Shown here in pieces: positions 24,346 to 34,300 of a stretch of 64,000 bases of DNA (its first letter is position 1; every line of letters starts with the position of its first letter). Source of the DNA: Chitinophagaceae bacterium UBA1930 (GTDB lineage Bacteria; Bacteroidota; Bacteroidia; Chitinophagales; Chitinophagaceae); contig DDFK01000003.1 in assembly GCA_002337145.1 (NCBI GenBank), positions 186,001-250,000 on the forward strand, in the 5' to 3' direction. Below the pieces are notes generated by a model. It did no database searches, had not been told where the DNA came from, and saw nothing but the letters and a program-made list of their open reading frames with translations. A program made the position numbers and the translations under genes.

Positions 24346-25140
24346 TTAATGAATAATATTAAAGCTATCTGCATCTTTTAAAAAAGGAAGTTTGGTCCTT
24401 GTTTCCAGTAGTGTATCTTTTTGCAAGGTAATGGTAAACACATCTTCGTCATGTGCTTTGTGGTAAAGCGTTTCGCCCAGTGCATTTATAACCAGGCTAT
24501 CGCCACTGTGGTAAATATTGTTGCCATCATTGCCAACACGGTTCACGCCAATAACATAGCATTGGTTTTCTATTGCCCTTGCAGTTAGCAATGTTTTCCA
24601 TGCATGGTTCCTGCGTTCGGGCCAGTTGGCAACATTCAACAGCACATCGTACTCGGCTTCGCCATCAACTGCTTCCTGTCTTGCCCATACCGGAAACCTC
24701 AAATCGTAACATACTTGCAGGTTTATTTTCCAGCCTTTTACCTGTGCCACCAATCTTTTATCGCCTGCGGTATAATGTTCGTCTTCGCCTGCAAAAGCAA
24801 AGCAATGGCGTTTGTTGTAGTAACCATATTGCCCGTTGGGCAACATCCATATCAGCCTGTTATAGAACCTCCCTTCATCTTCAATCATCAGGCTACCAGT
24901 AAGTATCACTTTTTTGTCCATTGCCATCCTTCTCATCCAACCAACGGATTCGCCTTCCATTGTTTCGGCAAATATTTCGGGTTTCATGCTAAAGCCCGTA
25001 CTGAACATTTCGGGCAGTATAACAATCTCTGTCCTTTCTTGAATGCTATTGATTTTTGCTTCTAGCATGGCAAGGTTGGCAGTCTTGTCTTCCCAATGCA
25101 ATGCCGTTTGTATCAATGTAAAAGTGAGTGTATTGTTCAT
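24346..25140 (-). CDS. yafV: Nitrilase-family omega-amidase
   Basis: A 264-residue carbon-nitrogen hydrolase with the full catalytic triad: Glu44 in ILPEMFSTGFSM, Lys110 in YYNKRHCFAFAGE and Cys144 in QVCYDLRFPVWAR. The sequence is closest to the YafV/Nit2 omega-amidase type, which hydrolyses 2-oxoglutaramate or 2-oxosuccinamate made by glutamine transaminases (metabolite repair). Length is typical. It sits between the lpxR-like gene (20 nt upstream) and nagA (2 nt downstream) in a four-gene minus-strand group. The symbol is by similarity to the E. coli protein and the substrate is not proven. Confidence 0.88.
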   Translation of the reverse strand: MNNTLTFTLIQTALHWEDKTANLAMLEAKINSIQERTEIVILPEMFSTGFSMKPEIFAETMEGESVGWMRRMAMDKKVILTGSLMIEDEGRFYNRLIWMLPNGQYGYYNKRHCFAFAGEDEHYTAGDKRLVAQVKGWKINLQVCYDLRFPVWARQEAVDGEAEYDVLLNVANWPERRNHAWKTLLTARAIENQCYVIGVNRVGNDGNNIYHSGDSLVINALGETLYHKAHDEDVFTITLQKDTLLETRTKLPFLKDADSFNIIH

Positions 25141-25160
25141 GCCGTGAAGTTAAAACAACA

Positions 25161-26096
25161 TTAGTTAAAGCGGTAGGCCAAATGTATGCCACCGTAACGT
25201 TGGTTGCTTAATTGCGTGTTGGCTTCTTTGGTGGAAAATACCAGTTCTGCCTTTGCAGAAACCCGGTCTTTTGAAAAAAGTATGCCCGATACTTGCCTGT
25301 ACACAAAAGTTCTGGGCCTTGCAACAACAGCCCCTTTGGTTGCATACAACAAAGTGCCCTGTATAGTGGCATTATAGGCCTGTATGGTCAACTGCGGGTT
25401 AAAGTAAAACATCAGTTCATATTTATGGCTGCTCTTTTGTTTATTGCTACTGATGTTTGTATTGAACAATGCCGTCCGGTCATTTTTTTCAAAAGCCCCG
25501 ATACAGATATAAGCACCTGCTTTTGCGTTGGTAAAGAAGTTACCCATATTGGCTTCTATTTCGGGCACAACCTTAACTATATGCAACATCGTAAGCAGGG
25601 TTGTTTTATAACTGGCAGCAGCATTAACGCCAACTGCATTGGGCACCTGCGTTTCCCAATAAGGGTATGGCTTTACATGTATCAGCTTGTGATAGCTTTG
25701 CTGCAACTGTTGGGCAAGCGACCATTTGCCCGTAACACCCAAAGATGTACTGTAGCTTAATAGGGCATCGGTAGTGATGCATTTATCTTTTGTGTATTTG
25801 GCATACAGGTAACCACAAAAGGGGCGGTCAATATTTCCGTCGCCATCCATAGCAGCCCTTTTATTGTTGCTGGTGTACATCAACTGTCCCAACTCAAAAC
25901 GGTCCACCTGTTTCTGTCCCTCGGTCACAGAAGCCACATCGTATGTAAAAAACAATCCATTGGTATAATAGCCATCCTTCTGTTGAAACAGGTACACATC
26001 GTTTTCATTCACAAAAGAAAACATCTTTTTGTATTGCTGCTGGGCAGTGCCCTTGCTGAGTGTTATAACCGTTAATATCAATAACCAGTAACGCAT
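25161..26096 (-). CDS. LpxR-family lipid A deacylase-like outer-membrane protein
   Basis: A 311-residue barrel with a signal peptide (MRYWLLILTVITLSKGTAQ). LpxR-type motifs are present: VNENDVYLFQQKDGYYTNGL (about 29-48, Asn/Asp-rich Ca-site region), RPFCGYLYAKY (about 91-101) and the region LGVTGKWSLAQQLQQSYHKL with the presumed catalytic His136, followed by YWETQVPNAVGVN. LpxR removes the 3'-acyloxyacyl chain of lipid A at the outer membrane. Several family positions differ (for example GPA to GKW, and GWdNQ to YWETQ), so activity is uncertain. Co-transcribed with recX upstream and yafV downstream. Confidence 0.8.
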   Translation of the reverse strand: MRYWLLILTVITLSKGTAQQQYKKMFSFVNENDVYLFQQKDGYYTNGLFFTYDVASVTEGQKQVDRFELGQLMYTSNNKRAAMDGDGNIDRPFCGYLYAKYTKDKCITTDALLSYSTSLGVTGKWSLAQQLQQSYHKLIHVKPYPYWETQVPNAVGVNAAASYKTTLLTMLHIVKVVPEIEANMGNFFTNAKAGAYICIGAFEKNDRTALFNTNISSNKQKSSHKYELMFYFNPQLTIQAYNATIQGTLLYATKGAVVARPRTFVYRQVSGILFSKDRVSAKAELVFSTKEANTQLSNQRYGGIHLAYRFN

Positions 26097-26118
26097 GTGG
26101 CATTCAAAATATATACGC

Positions 26119-26604
26119 TTATTTTTTATTCAACAGGTTCCTTGCTGTTGCTACTGCATGGGTTATGAGGTCGGCTTCATACCCCTTCTGCATTAAATAG
26201 TTTTGTGTTTTAACCTGCCTATTTATATGCTGCTCGTCTTTTAATGCATTCCATTTTTCGGTAGCCAACTGCTGCAAAGTTGCAGCATAGGTTTCTTCGT
26301 CAATTTCTTTCATAGCCTTTTTAATAATATACTCGCTTACCTGTTTCTGCTTTAGTTCATATTTTATTTTTACCCGGCCCCATTGTTTTGTGCGGAACTT
26401 GCCGCCAACAAACTGTACGGCAAACCTTTCTTCGTTCAGGTAACCTTCTTCAATCAACTGGCTCAATAGTAAATCTACTTCGTGTTTTTTCAAACCAAAA
26501 TTGTATAATTTTTCTTTTACTTCGCTGTGACACCGCTCTTGGTAGGCACAGTAATGCCTTGCTTTTTGCAGTGCCTGTTGAGGGGTAAATCTTTTGGAAA
26601 ACAA
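26119..26604 (-). CDS. recX: RecX-family recombination regulator
   Basis: A 161-residue all-helical protein with the three-tandem-repeat pattern of RecX: LQKARHYCAYQERCHSEVKEK (about 11-31), LLSQLIEEGYLNEERFAVQF and GRVKIKYELKQKQVSEYIIKKAM. RecX binds RecA filaments and modulates strand exchange. recA is not in the window, which is common in this phylum. First gene of the minus-strand recX-lpxR-yafV-nagA group, divergent from the response-regulator gene. Confidence 0.9.
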   Translation of the reverse strand: MFSKRFTPQQALQKARHYCAYQERCHSEVKEKLYNFGLKKHEVDLLLSQLIEEGYLNEERFAVQFVGGKFRTKQWGRVKIKYELKQKQVSEYIIKKAMKEIDEETYAATLQQLATEKWNALKDEQHINRQVKTQNYLMQKGYEADLITHAVATARNLLNKK

Positions 26605-26715
26605 GTGACTGGTTTAAGATTTTAAAGGATTGTATTGAAAATAAACTGTTTTGATTTCAGTATGCAATTTTAATTTTTTTGAGCCGTTTTTAAAGCCAAT
26701 CATCAAAAACTCATC

Positions 26716-26723
26716 TACATTTG
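26716..26723 (+). promoter_or_regulatory. -7 box for the response-regulator gene
   Basis: TACATTTG matches TAnnTTTG; it lies 27 nt upstream of the GTG at 26750 and inside the longer open frame, supporting the GTG as the true start. Confidence 0.5.
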
Positions 26724-26749
26724 CTCAATTAAAACCAACCATTATTCCT

Positions 26750-27163
26750 GTGTCCAACCGTTTGCAACATATTATTTGCCTTATTGATGATGATAAGATC
26801 TATCAGTTCACTGCTAAAAAAATCTTAGAATCCACAGGTCTTAGTCAAGATATACTGCCATTTTACAATGGCGAAGAGGCAATGGATTTTATTGCTGCCA
26901 ATATCAGGTCGGCCAACCTGTTGCCCGATATTATTTTCCTGGACATCAATATGCCGGTAATGGACGGCTGGCAGTTTCTGGAATCCTTCAAAAAAATATA
27001 TACGCAACTGCCTAAGCCCATTACGATTTATATGGTCAGTTCATCGGTTGATGATTACGACATCCGCAAATCGAAGGAATATGCCGAGGTGATTGACTAT
27101 GTAATAAAACCCATTAATCGCGAACGCTTTGAGCAGTTGATTAACCGTGTGCCGGCCCTGTAA
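26750..27163 (+). CDS. Single-domain response regulator
   Basis: A 137-residue CheY-like receiver with no output domain. Seen: LIDDDK acidic pocket (about 11-16), phospho-acceptor Asp65 in IIFLDINMPVMDGWQF, the Ser/Thr switch in YMVSSSVDD and Lys120 in VIKPINRERF. An upstream extension to 26651 (MISVCNFNFFEP...) is open but unlike receivers; GTG 26750 gives MSNRLQHIICLIDDD and fits the upstream -7 box. No histidine kinase is adjacent, so its partner is unknown. Divergent from recX, followed by dnaN. Confidence 0.88.
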   Translation: MSNRLQHIICLIDDDKIYQFTAKKILESTGLSQDILPFYNGEEAMDFIAANIRSANLLPDIIFLDINMPVMDGWQFLESFKKIYTQLPKPITIYMVSSSVDDYDIRKSKEYAEVIDYVIKPINRERFEQLINRVPAL

Positions 27164-27224
27164 CGGCTTCCAATCCACAACTCATCAACAATTGCCTGTT
27201 AATAACCTTTTGCCCAAGAATTGC

Positions 27225-27257
27225 TTGTGGAATATTAACCTTTTTACAGTACGTTTG
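27225..27257 (+). promoter_or_regulatory. Putative dnaN promoter
   Basis: TACGTTTG at 27250-27257 matches the -7 consensus, with TTG at 27225-27227 as a -33 candidate (22-nt spacing, slightly long). It lies 24 nt before the dnaN ATG. Confidence 0.5.
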
Positions 27258-27281
27258 TTGCCATCATAAAAAAATTGAGAA

Positions 27282-28397
27282 ATGAAGTTCATTGTTTCAT
27301 CATCATCCCTTTTAAAACACCTGCAACAAATTAGTGGTGTTATCAATGCCAATACGGTGCTGCCAATTCTGGAAGATTTTCTGTTTGACATACAAGACAA
27401 GAAACTGAGCGTTACCGCTACCGACCTGGAAACGGTAATGCGTGTGCAAATGGACATTGAAAGCAAGGCCAATGGCAAGGTTTGTATTCCTGCAAAAATT
27501 TTAATGGATTCATTGAAGAATATTGCCGACCAACCATTGACGTTTAATATTGACAAGAATTTTGGTGTAGAGCTTACCAGCGATAACGGTAAGTATAAGG
27601 TAATGGGCGAGAACCCCGACAATTTTCCGAAGGAACCCACTGCCGATGACACAACCAGTTTTACCATGACCAGTGGTGCATTGGTTACTGCCATCAACAA
27701 AACATTGTTTGCCGTAAGCAACGATGATTTGAGGCCAGCAATGACAGGTGTGTTTTTTGAACTGAGCAAAGATGGCGTTCAATTTGTGGCTACCGATGCA
27801 CACCGCCTGGTACGTTATAAGCGAACAGATGCGAAGGCAACCAAGGTTGATTCTTTCATCGTTCCGAAAAAGCCATTGAACCTTGTGAAGAATGCATTGC
27901 CAGACAATGAGGATGAAATAAGCATTAGCTATAACAGCAATCATTTGTTTGTAAGCCATGGCGACGTGCAGATGATTTGTAGGCTGATTGATGCCCGCTT
28001 TCCGGATTACAAAGTGGTAATACCTGCAGACAACCCATACAGCCTGATTGTAAACAAGAGCGATTTCCAGAATGCCTTACGCCGTGTAAGTGTATTTAGT
28101 AACAAGAGCACCAACCAGGTGGCATTGAGCATTAGCGGTAGCGAACTACAGATGGCCGCACAAGATGTGGACTTTAGTTTTGAAGGTAACGAACGTATGA
28201 ACTGTCAGTACAATGGCGAGGACCTTCAGATTGCTTTCAATGCAAAGTTCTTGATTGAAATGCTGAATGCAGCCGATACAGATGATGTAAAAGTTGAACT
28301 GTCAACCCCAACGAAAGCCGGTTTGATAAAACCAACCGAACAAGCAGAAGGCGAGGATGTGTTAATGCTGGTAATGCCGTTGATGCTGAACAGCTAA
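27282..28397 (+). CDS. dnaN: DNA polymerase III beta subunit (sliding clamp)
   Basis: A 371-residue clamp that tethers Pol III to DNA. N-terminal MKFIVSSSSLLKHLQQISGV and the three-domain repeat are clear: LPILEDFLFDIQDKKLSVTATDLET, RPAMTGVFFELSKDGVQFVATDAHRL (residues about 157-182) and SVFSNKSTNQVALSISGSELQMAAQD. The end LMLVMPLMLNS matches the usual C-terminal VMPMR region, though the terminal Met-x-x-Leu is extended by a few residues. dnaA and recF are not adjacent, as in many Bacteroidota. Terminated by a hairpin at 28429-28458. Confidence 0.97.
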   Translation: MKFIVSSSSLLKHLQQISGVINANTVLPILEDFLFDIQDKKLSVTATDLETVMRVQMDIESKANGKVCIPAKILMDSLKNIADQPLTFNIDKNFGVELTSDNGKYKVMGENPDNFPKEPTADDTTSFTMTSGALVTAINKTLFAVSNDDLRPAMTGVFFELSKDGVQFVATDAHRLVRYKRTDAKATKVDSFIVPKKPLNLVKNALPDNEDEISISYNSNHLFVSHGDVQMICRLIDARFPDYKVVIPADNPYSLIVNKSDFQNALRRVSVFSNKSTNQVALSISGSELQMAAQDVDFSFEGNERMNCQYNGEDLQIAFNAKFLIEMLNAADTDDVKVELSTPTKAGLIKPTEQAEGEDVLMLVMPLMLNS

Positions 28398-28428
28398 GCA
28401 GATGCCATTTTACGAATAGAATTAAAAG

Positions 28429-28458
28429 ATCCCTTTGCAGATGCAGAGGGATTTTTAT
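28429..28458 (+). terminator. Terminator after dnaN
   Basis: ATCCCTTTG (28429-28437) pairs with CAGAGGGAT (28444-28452, one G-T pair), 6-nt loop, followed by TTTTATTT. Confidence 0.85.
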
Positions 28459-28488
28459 TTGTACATTCATGTACTAAAGATTGCAGCC

Positions 28489-29313
28489 ATGTTTAACAGC
28501 ATCATTCAGCATTTTGCCCACCTGGAGCAAAGACCATTGGAACGTATGGCCTTTTTGGTAGGTGGCCTTTTAATTTTCTGGATCATTGAAGGGGCCATTC
28601 CACTTGTGCAACTAAGCTATAAAAAGAATAAGCTCAAACATGCCAGTGTCAATTTCGGGTTCACGGTCATCCATTTAATCATCCATACTTTTTTGGCAAT
28701 TGTCATCATTAAATTAAGCGATTGGTGCAAGGCCCATCAGTTTGGTTTGGTGTACTGGACACATGCCAATGTATTACTCACCATTGTCATTACTTTTTTG
28801 GTGATGGATTTTTTTGGCGGCTGGCTGGTACATTTTACGGAACATAAATTAAAATTCCTGTGGCGGTTTCATGTGGTACATCATGCAGACAATAACGTGG
28901 ATGTGACAACAGGCCTACGGCATCACCCCATAGAAAGTGTGCTGCGTGGGCTGTTCTTTTTTATGGGCATTGTTGCCAGCGGCGCACCTATGTATGCTGT
29001 TATGATTTTTCAAACGATACTAGTTATTGCCGTTGCATTTACACATGCCAATATCAATTTGCCCAAGTGGCTTGACAATGTGTTGAGCTATGTATTGGTT
29101 AGCCCGAACATGCACAAAGTGCATCATCATTGGAAGCAGCCTTATACCGACAGTAATTATGGAGCTGTGTTGAGCATCTGGGACAGGCTATTGGGCACAT
29201 TCATGCAACTTGACCATAAAGAAATCAGGTATGGTTTGGACAGGTATTATGACAATGAAAAGGATGAGGATTTTATGTTGCTGATGAAAAAACCTTTTGG
29301 CAAAATGGAGTAA
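28489..29313 (+). CDS. Sterol desaturase / fatty acid hydroxylase superfamily protein
   Basis: A 274-residue integral membrane di-iron protein. The histidine clusters expected for the family are present: HFTEH (115-119), HVVHHAD (128-134), RHHP (about 144-147) and HKVHHH (about 209-214), between four or more hydrophobic segments. Family members hydroxylate or desaturate membrane lipids or carotenoids using O2; the substrate here is unknown. The frame is open from 28435, but that part lies over the dnaN terminator, so ATG 28489 is used. Shares a bidirectional terminator with the convergent UspA gene. Confidence 0.9.
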   Translation: MFNSIIQHFAHLEQRPLERMAFLVGGLLIFWIIEGAIPLVQLSYKKNKLKHASVNFGFTVIHLIIHTFLAIVIIKLSDWCKAHQFGLVYWTHANVLLTIVITFLVMDFFGGWLVHFTEHKLKFLWRFHVVHHADNNVDVTTGLRHHPIESVLRGLFFFMGIVASGAPMYAVMIFQTILVIAVAFTHANINLPKWLDNVLSYVLVSPNMHKVHHHWKQPYTDSNYGAVLSIWDRLLGTFMQLDHKEIRYGLDRYYDNEKDEDFMLLMKKPFGKME

Positions 29314-29332
29314 GTTGTTAATACAAAAAAGA

Positions 29333-29380
29333 AATTCCAAATACCATTGATACAACTTGTTTAATGGCATTTGGAATTTT
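29333..29380. terminator. Bidirectional terminator between hydroxylase-like and UspA genes
   Basis: AATTCCAAATaCCATT (29333-29348) pairs with AATGGcATTTGGAATT (29363-29378); A-run before and T-run after. Confidence 0.85.
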
Positions 29381-29400
29381 TTGTTCCTGGAATTTAAAAG

Positions 29401-30216
29401 CTATTTATGGGTAACCACTAATGGCACTTTGCTATGAAAGGCCAGGGCCTTTGTATGGTTTACACCAAATACATTATGCAAAAAACCATGCTTTTTGGGC
29501 ACTGTAATTACCATGTCGATTTCGTTGGCAGTTACAAATGCAGCTACTGCTTCAGGCAAATCGGTTTCGTCCATAAAATGGTACTTGGGTGTAGCTACCA
29601 ATAAGGCATTCAATTTTTCTATTTCACTTTCATCCGCTTCGTTCGATGTATGGATGTGCAGCACAAACAACTTTGCATGCGTGCTTTCCAGCAATTGGTT
29701 GATTTTTGTAAAAGGCACTGTTGTTTCCACCTCTTTTAAATCGCTCAGCAACGCTATTCTTTTTATGTCTTTATAAGCTGCACAGGCAGGTACTATAATT
29801 GCCGGTATATCGGTTTGCTTTGCCACTGCAATAGAATGGCTACTTACAAATATTTCTTTCAGCTTGCTGCCGCCTGCAATACCCATTACAATTAAATCGG
29901 CGTTGGTGGCATGTGCTATTTCATTTACGGCCGTGGTCAGTTCTTCGTGACTATGGTATGCTTCAATCAAGATTTCATCACCGGCTTTGGAACGCAACTG
30001 CCCAACAAAAGCATTTAGCCTGGCCTTGCTTTCCAGCCTAAACGGTTGTACCACTACCTGTGCATATATCATTGGCTCCGCCTCGGTTGCCGTATTGTAA
30101 GTATGGTAAACCACTATTTTTTTTGCCCCTACATGTTTTGCGAGTTCCAATGCATAAGTGCCGGTATTCATGGCTGTTTCGGCAAAATCGGTAGGGAATA
30201 GGATCGTGTTAATCAT
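29401..30216 (-). CDS. Tandem-domain universal stress protein
   Basis: A 271-residue cytoplasmic protein made of two UspA-like halves (about 1-145 and 150-271). The first begins MINTILFPTDFAETAMNTGTYAL and has the ATP-site-like LIVMGIAGGSKLKEIFVSSHS (G-x2-G-x9-G/S type). The second half (IKRIALLSDLKEVETTV, LFVLHIHTS, MVITVPKKHGFLHNVFG) lacks the clear nucleotide motif. Typical of Bacteroidota tandem UspAs linked to stress and persistence. Monocistronic; convergent with the hydroxylase-like gene and divergent from kdsB. Confidence 0.9.
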   Translation of the reverse strand: MINTILFPTDFAETAMNTGTYALELAKHVGAKKIVVYHTYNTATEAEPMIYAQVVVQPFRLESKARLNAFVGQLRSKAGDEILIEAYHSHEELTTAVNEIAHATNADLIVMGIAGGSKLKEIFVSSHSIAVAKQTDIPAIIVPACAAYKDIKRIALLSDLKEVETTVPFTKINQLLESTHAKLFVLHIHTSNEADESEIEKLNALLVATPKYHFMDETDLPEAVAAFVTANEIDMVITVPKKHGFLHNVFGVNHTKALAFHSKVPLVVTHK

Positions 30217-30474
30217 AACGCTGTATTTTAAGATGATGATAGAATGGTATAAAATCGGTTCTAATTAAATACTGTTTATGTACAACCGTTTAATAAGACA
30301 TGCCCTTATACCAAATGTTTAAAGCCCTGTACCCTTTTAGCTTTTTATTATCATTGGGATGCCTATCCTTTCTCCTGTTGCGTTAAATAGCCAACACCAT
30401 CCAAACAATAAAGTTTGCAAGCAGGTAAGGTTAAAAGGCATAGAATCATCATCTTTGACAAAATTATTTCCTCC

Positions 30475-31191
30475 ATGAAAAAATCTGCCTTTATTCCTGC
30501 ACGGTATGCCGCCACACGTTTTCCTGCCAAGCTGATGCAGATGCTGGGCAACAAAACAGTAATACGCCATACTTACGACAATACCATAGCCACTGGCCTT
30601 TTTGATGAAGTTTGGGTAGTTACCGATAGCGACATCATTTATGAAGAAATTGTTAGCAATGGCGGCAAGGCAGTAATGAGCAAAAGAAGCCATGAAAGCG
30701 GCAGCGACAGGATTGCCGAAGCCATTGCCAATATGGACGTGGACATTGTTGTGAATGTGCAGGGCGATGAGCCTTTTGTGAAACGCGAACCATTGGAAAA
30801 ACTGTTACAGGTTTTTGAAGAGCCAAGCGTACAGGTAGCTTCTTTAATGCAGGTGCTGAAAGAAGAAAAATTCATTAACGACCCCAATTATGTAAAGGTT
30901 GCAGTGGACAAGAACTGGAACAGTTTGATGTTCAGCCGCAGCCCAATACCTTACCGCAGGGACCAGAACATTACGCCTACTTATTATGAACATATTGGTG
31001 TATATGCTTTTCGTAAACAGGCTTTGCTAAATTTCACCAATTGGGAAATGACGCCTTTGGAAGCCGCAGAAAAAATTGAGTGCCTGCGTTATCTGGAGAA
31101 TGGCGTATTGCTTAAAATGGTGGTTACGGATTATATGGGTGTGGAAATTGACACCCCTGAAGATCTTGAGCGGGCAAATGCGTTGCTATAG
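30475..31191 (+). CDS. kdsB: 3-deoxy-manno-octulosonate cytidylyltransferase
   Basis: A 238-residue CMP-Kdo synthetase activating Kdo for LPS inner-core assembly. Seen: FIPARYAATRFPAKLMQML (about 5-23), VVTDSDIIY, KRSHESGSDRIAEA (nucleotide/Kdo loop), VVNVQGDEPFV (about 92-102, metal-binding Asp), MFSRSPIPYRR, YEHIGVYAFRKQ and TPLEAAEKIECLRYLENG. Full length. The frame is open from 30415, but ATG 30475 gives the family start MKKSAFIPARY. The 30217-30474 intergenic region contains nothing else recognisable. Confidence 0.96.
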   Translation: MKKSAFIPARYAATRFPAKLMQMLGNKTVIRHTYDNTIATGLFDEVWVVTDSDIIYEEIVSNGGKAVMSKRSHESGSDRIAEAIANMDVDIVVNVQGDEPFVKREPLEKLLQVFEEPSVQVASLMQVLKEEKFINDPNYVKVAVDKNWNSLMFSRSPIPYRRDQNITPTYYEHIGVYAFRKQALLNFTNWEMTPLEAAEKIECLRYLENGVLLKMVVTDYMGVEIDTPEDLERANALL

Positions 31192-31303
31192 TATTTTCCA
31201 TTTACACAACCAAACCAACCAACCGCTAAATATAATAGCCAATTACTATTTGTGCCTGTAAGACGGTTTTTGCATGCCATAACTTGAGCAGTAAAAACTG
31301 CTT

Positions 31304-34300
31304 ATGAAACGCTTATTACTTGCACTGCTATTCATTCATATTGGCATAAAGCTGTTTGCACAGGATGAATGCACAACTGCTACTGCCCTACCCGTGCAAA
31401 CCAATAGCTGCAGCGCTACCACAGCAGCCACCACAGTTGGTGCCACACAAAGCAGCATAACAGCTTTTGCTTCGGCCTATACCGATGATGATATCTGGTT
31501 CAAGTTCACAACACCAACAGGCGTTACTAAAGTCACAGTTACCATTAGTAATGTAAGCTTTCCCGTAGGGCCGGGTGCTTCGTTTTACCTCGAAGCAAGG
31601 GATGGCAATTCGGGTATCTGTGGCAATTATTATTTCAACAGTACAATCATCAATTCCACAGGTGGCAACTGGGCATTAACCGGGCTGTCGGCTTCAACCC
31701 AGTATTCCATAAGAGTGTACACTGGCGACAATGCATCAAGGGCCAATTTCAATATATGTGCATTTGTTCCGGCACCGCCAACCCCACCTACCAATGATGA
31801 TTGTACCACAGCAGCAACCATAGTACCTGTTACAGGTACATCCTGCACAGGCTCTACAACCTATAATACATTGGGAGCAACGCCTAGCAGTCAGGCATCT
31901 GGCGATGCCAGCGGAAAGGATGATGATATATGGTTTACATTCACTACGGGCAGCGTACCCAAATCGTACCAGTTTGCAACAGGTAGCGTTACCTACGACG
32001 TAGATTTTGGCAATACCAATATTGAACTATGGCCAAGTTGTGATGTAACAACCATACCTGCAGTAACTTATATTAATTGGTGGCCCATGGCAACGTTCGC
32101 AAATTTTGGTGTGCTGGCTACTAACACAACGTATAAGGTAAGGGTATACACCTATGGCACAAGCAGTCGCATCAGCAGCTTTGCCCCTTGCATATCCACA
32201 CAGTCCGTACCTATTAATGACGAGTGCAGCGGGGCATCTATTATATTGGTAAATACAGACAATACATTTAACATGTCCGTTCCTGCCACCACCGTAAATG
32301 CAACACAAAGCACCAGTTCCATGATACCTTGTACCATACCCGCAGACGATGATGTATGGTTTAAATTTGTTGCCCCATCAACCGGTGCTGCCGAAATGTA
32401 CATCAGCAATTTTACCCAAACTATGTTTACGGTGTTGTACAGCGGTACTTGCGGCTCATTAACAAATCTGAAATGTATTTATGGAGGCAACAATACAGAA
32501 CTGCTTACAGGGTTGACACCAGGGGCTGTGTATTATTTGAGGGTAATGACGCAGAATACCAGCGTAACATCAGCATTCAATATTGCGTTGCGTTCGTATA
32601 CGGTACCACCTACCTATCCAACACAAACCAATACGGCATGTTCGGCTTCATCGCCATTTATTACAACTACTTACCAAGGCTCAACCACGCAAGGTTTAGC
32701 TAATGACAATACCGTACTTGCCTGCTATGGCAGTGCGGCACCCAATAAAGTTACTTGGTACAGATTTGTTGCAACTGCTACTACACATTATTTTGAGTTT
32801 GCAAATTTTGTAAGGCTTTCAGCCAATGCAAACGGTTTGGGCTTTAGGGTATATAGTGGTTCTTGTACATCGTTGACGTCTGTTGTATGTATAGACAATG
32901 TGCTGAACAACAACCAAACCATAACAGGGTTAACCATCGGCAATACCTATTATGTGCAAATGATGGAGAACAGTTACAATGGTGGTGCCGTACAGTTTGA
33001 TGTACGCTTAAATACACCTGCACCACCTGTAAATGATGATAGTACAGGTGCCATCAATTTAAACCAAGCCCCTACCTGTAGCAGAACAAATGGCACCATG
33101 CGGTTTTCAACAACCAGCCCCAATGCACCTGCTGGCTCTTTTACCCAAGATGTATGGTACAAGTTTACCGCATTAACACCCATTGTAACAGTTGATATAC
33201 CAAGTGGCCTGGCTTCTGCACCAAGGGTTTCGTTATACCAAACTGGTACATTGATTAACGTGGGCACCAATGCGTACACGTCTACATTTAGCGGTTTAAC
33301 CGTAGGTGCTGTTTACCATATACGTGTATTGAACACAGCAACTGCAAACCTGGCTGCTACGCAGGATTTCAGCATCTGCGTTTCCGGAACACCTTCTACG
33401 CTCGCAGCAGATGCATTGCCTGTGGGCAGCAATTGCGTTACGGCAGACGGTTCAATTGTTACTTCCAATTCGGGCAACTGGTTGCATATTACGCACCAGG
33501 GAAAAATGCTTGCATCTATCCTGGACAATACACCGGGCGTAAGCGGTGCCCCATCCATGGGAGCAATGACGGCCAAATATTTCATCAATAGCGGTGCCGT
33601 TAGAAGCGATGCAAGTGGCATAGAATACCTTGACAGGAACTTTGAAATAACACCCGCAACACAACCATTGAATCCTGTAAAAGTGAGGCTGTATTTTACC
33701 AAAGCAGAGTTTGATGCAATGGTTGCCGCAAACGATGGCGATGGCAACGATGTGCTGTGGTTAAGCGATTTAAAGATTGCCAAGTTCAGTTCGGTTGCAT
33801 GTGCATCCACCATTAACCTTACAGGCGAGGTACTGTATAACATTACTAGCTATGGTTCCATAAGTGCAAATACTTATTATATCGAAGTGCAGGTCCCTTC
33901 TTTCTCCGGCTTCTTCTTAAAAACAGTGGCAGGTGGTTTATTGCCTGTTAGCTGTAACAACTTCAACTATAAACAAGCAGATGGAAAGATACAGTTGCTA
34001 TGGTCAACAAAAACAGAAACCAATAACCATCATTTTGAAATAGAACGTAGCAATGATGGCAGCAGCTTCCAATCAATTGCAAGCATTGCTGCAAGCAACG
34101 GCACCAATGGCAGCAGCTACCAGTTTACAGATGCATTGGTAAAAAACAATACCGTGTATTACTACCGCTTAAAACAGTTTGATAAAGACGGCAAATGGCA
34201 ACTGGTATGCAACACACTTAAAACAGTTGCGGTTGGCAAGGCACAGTTGTTTGGCAATGCTTACCCCAACCCCGTAACAAACAATATAACCATTGATATA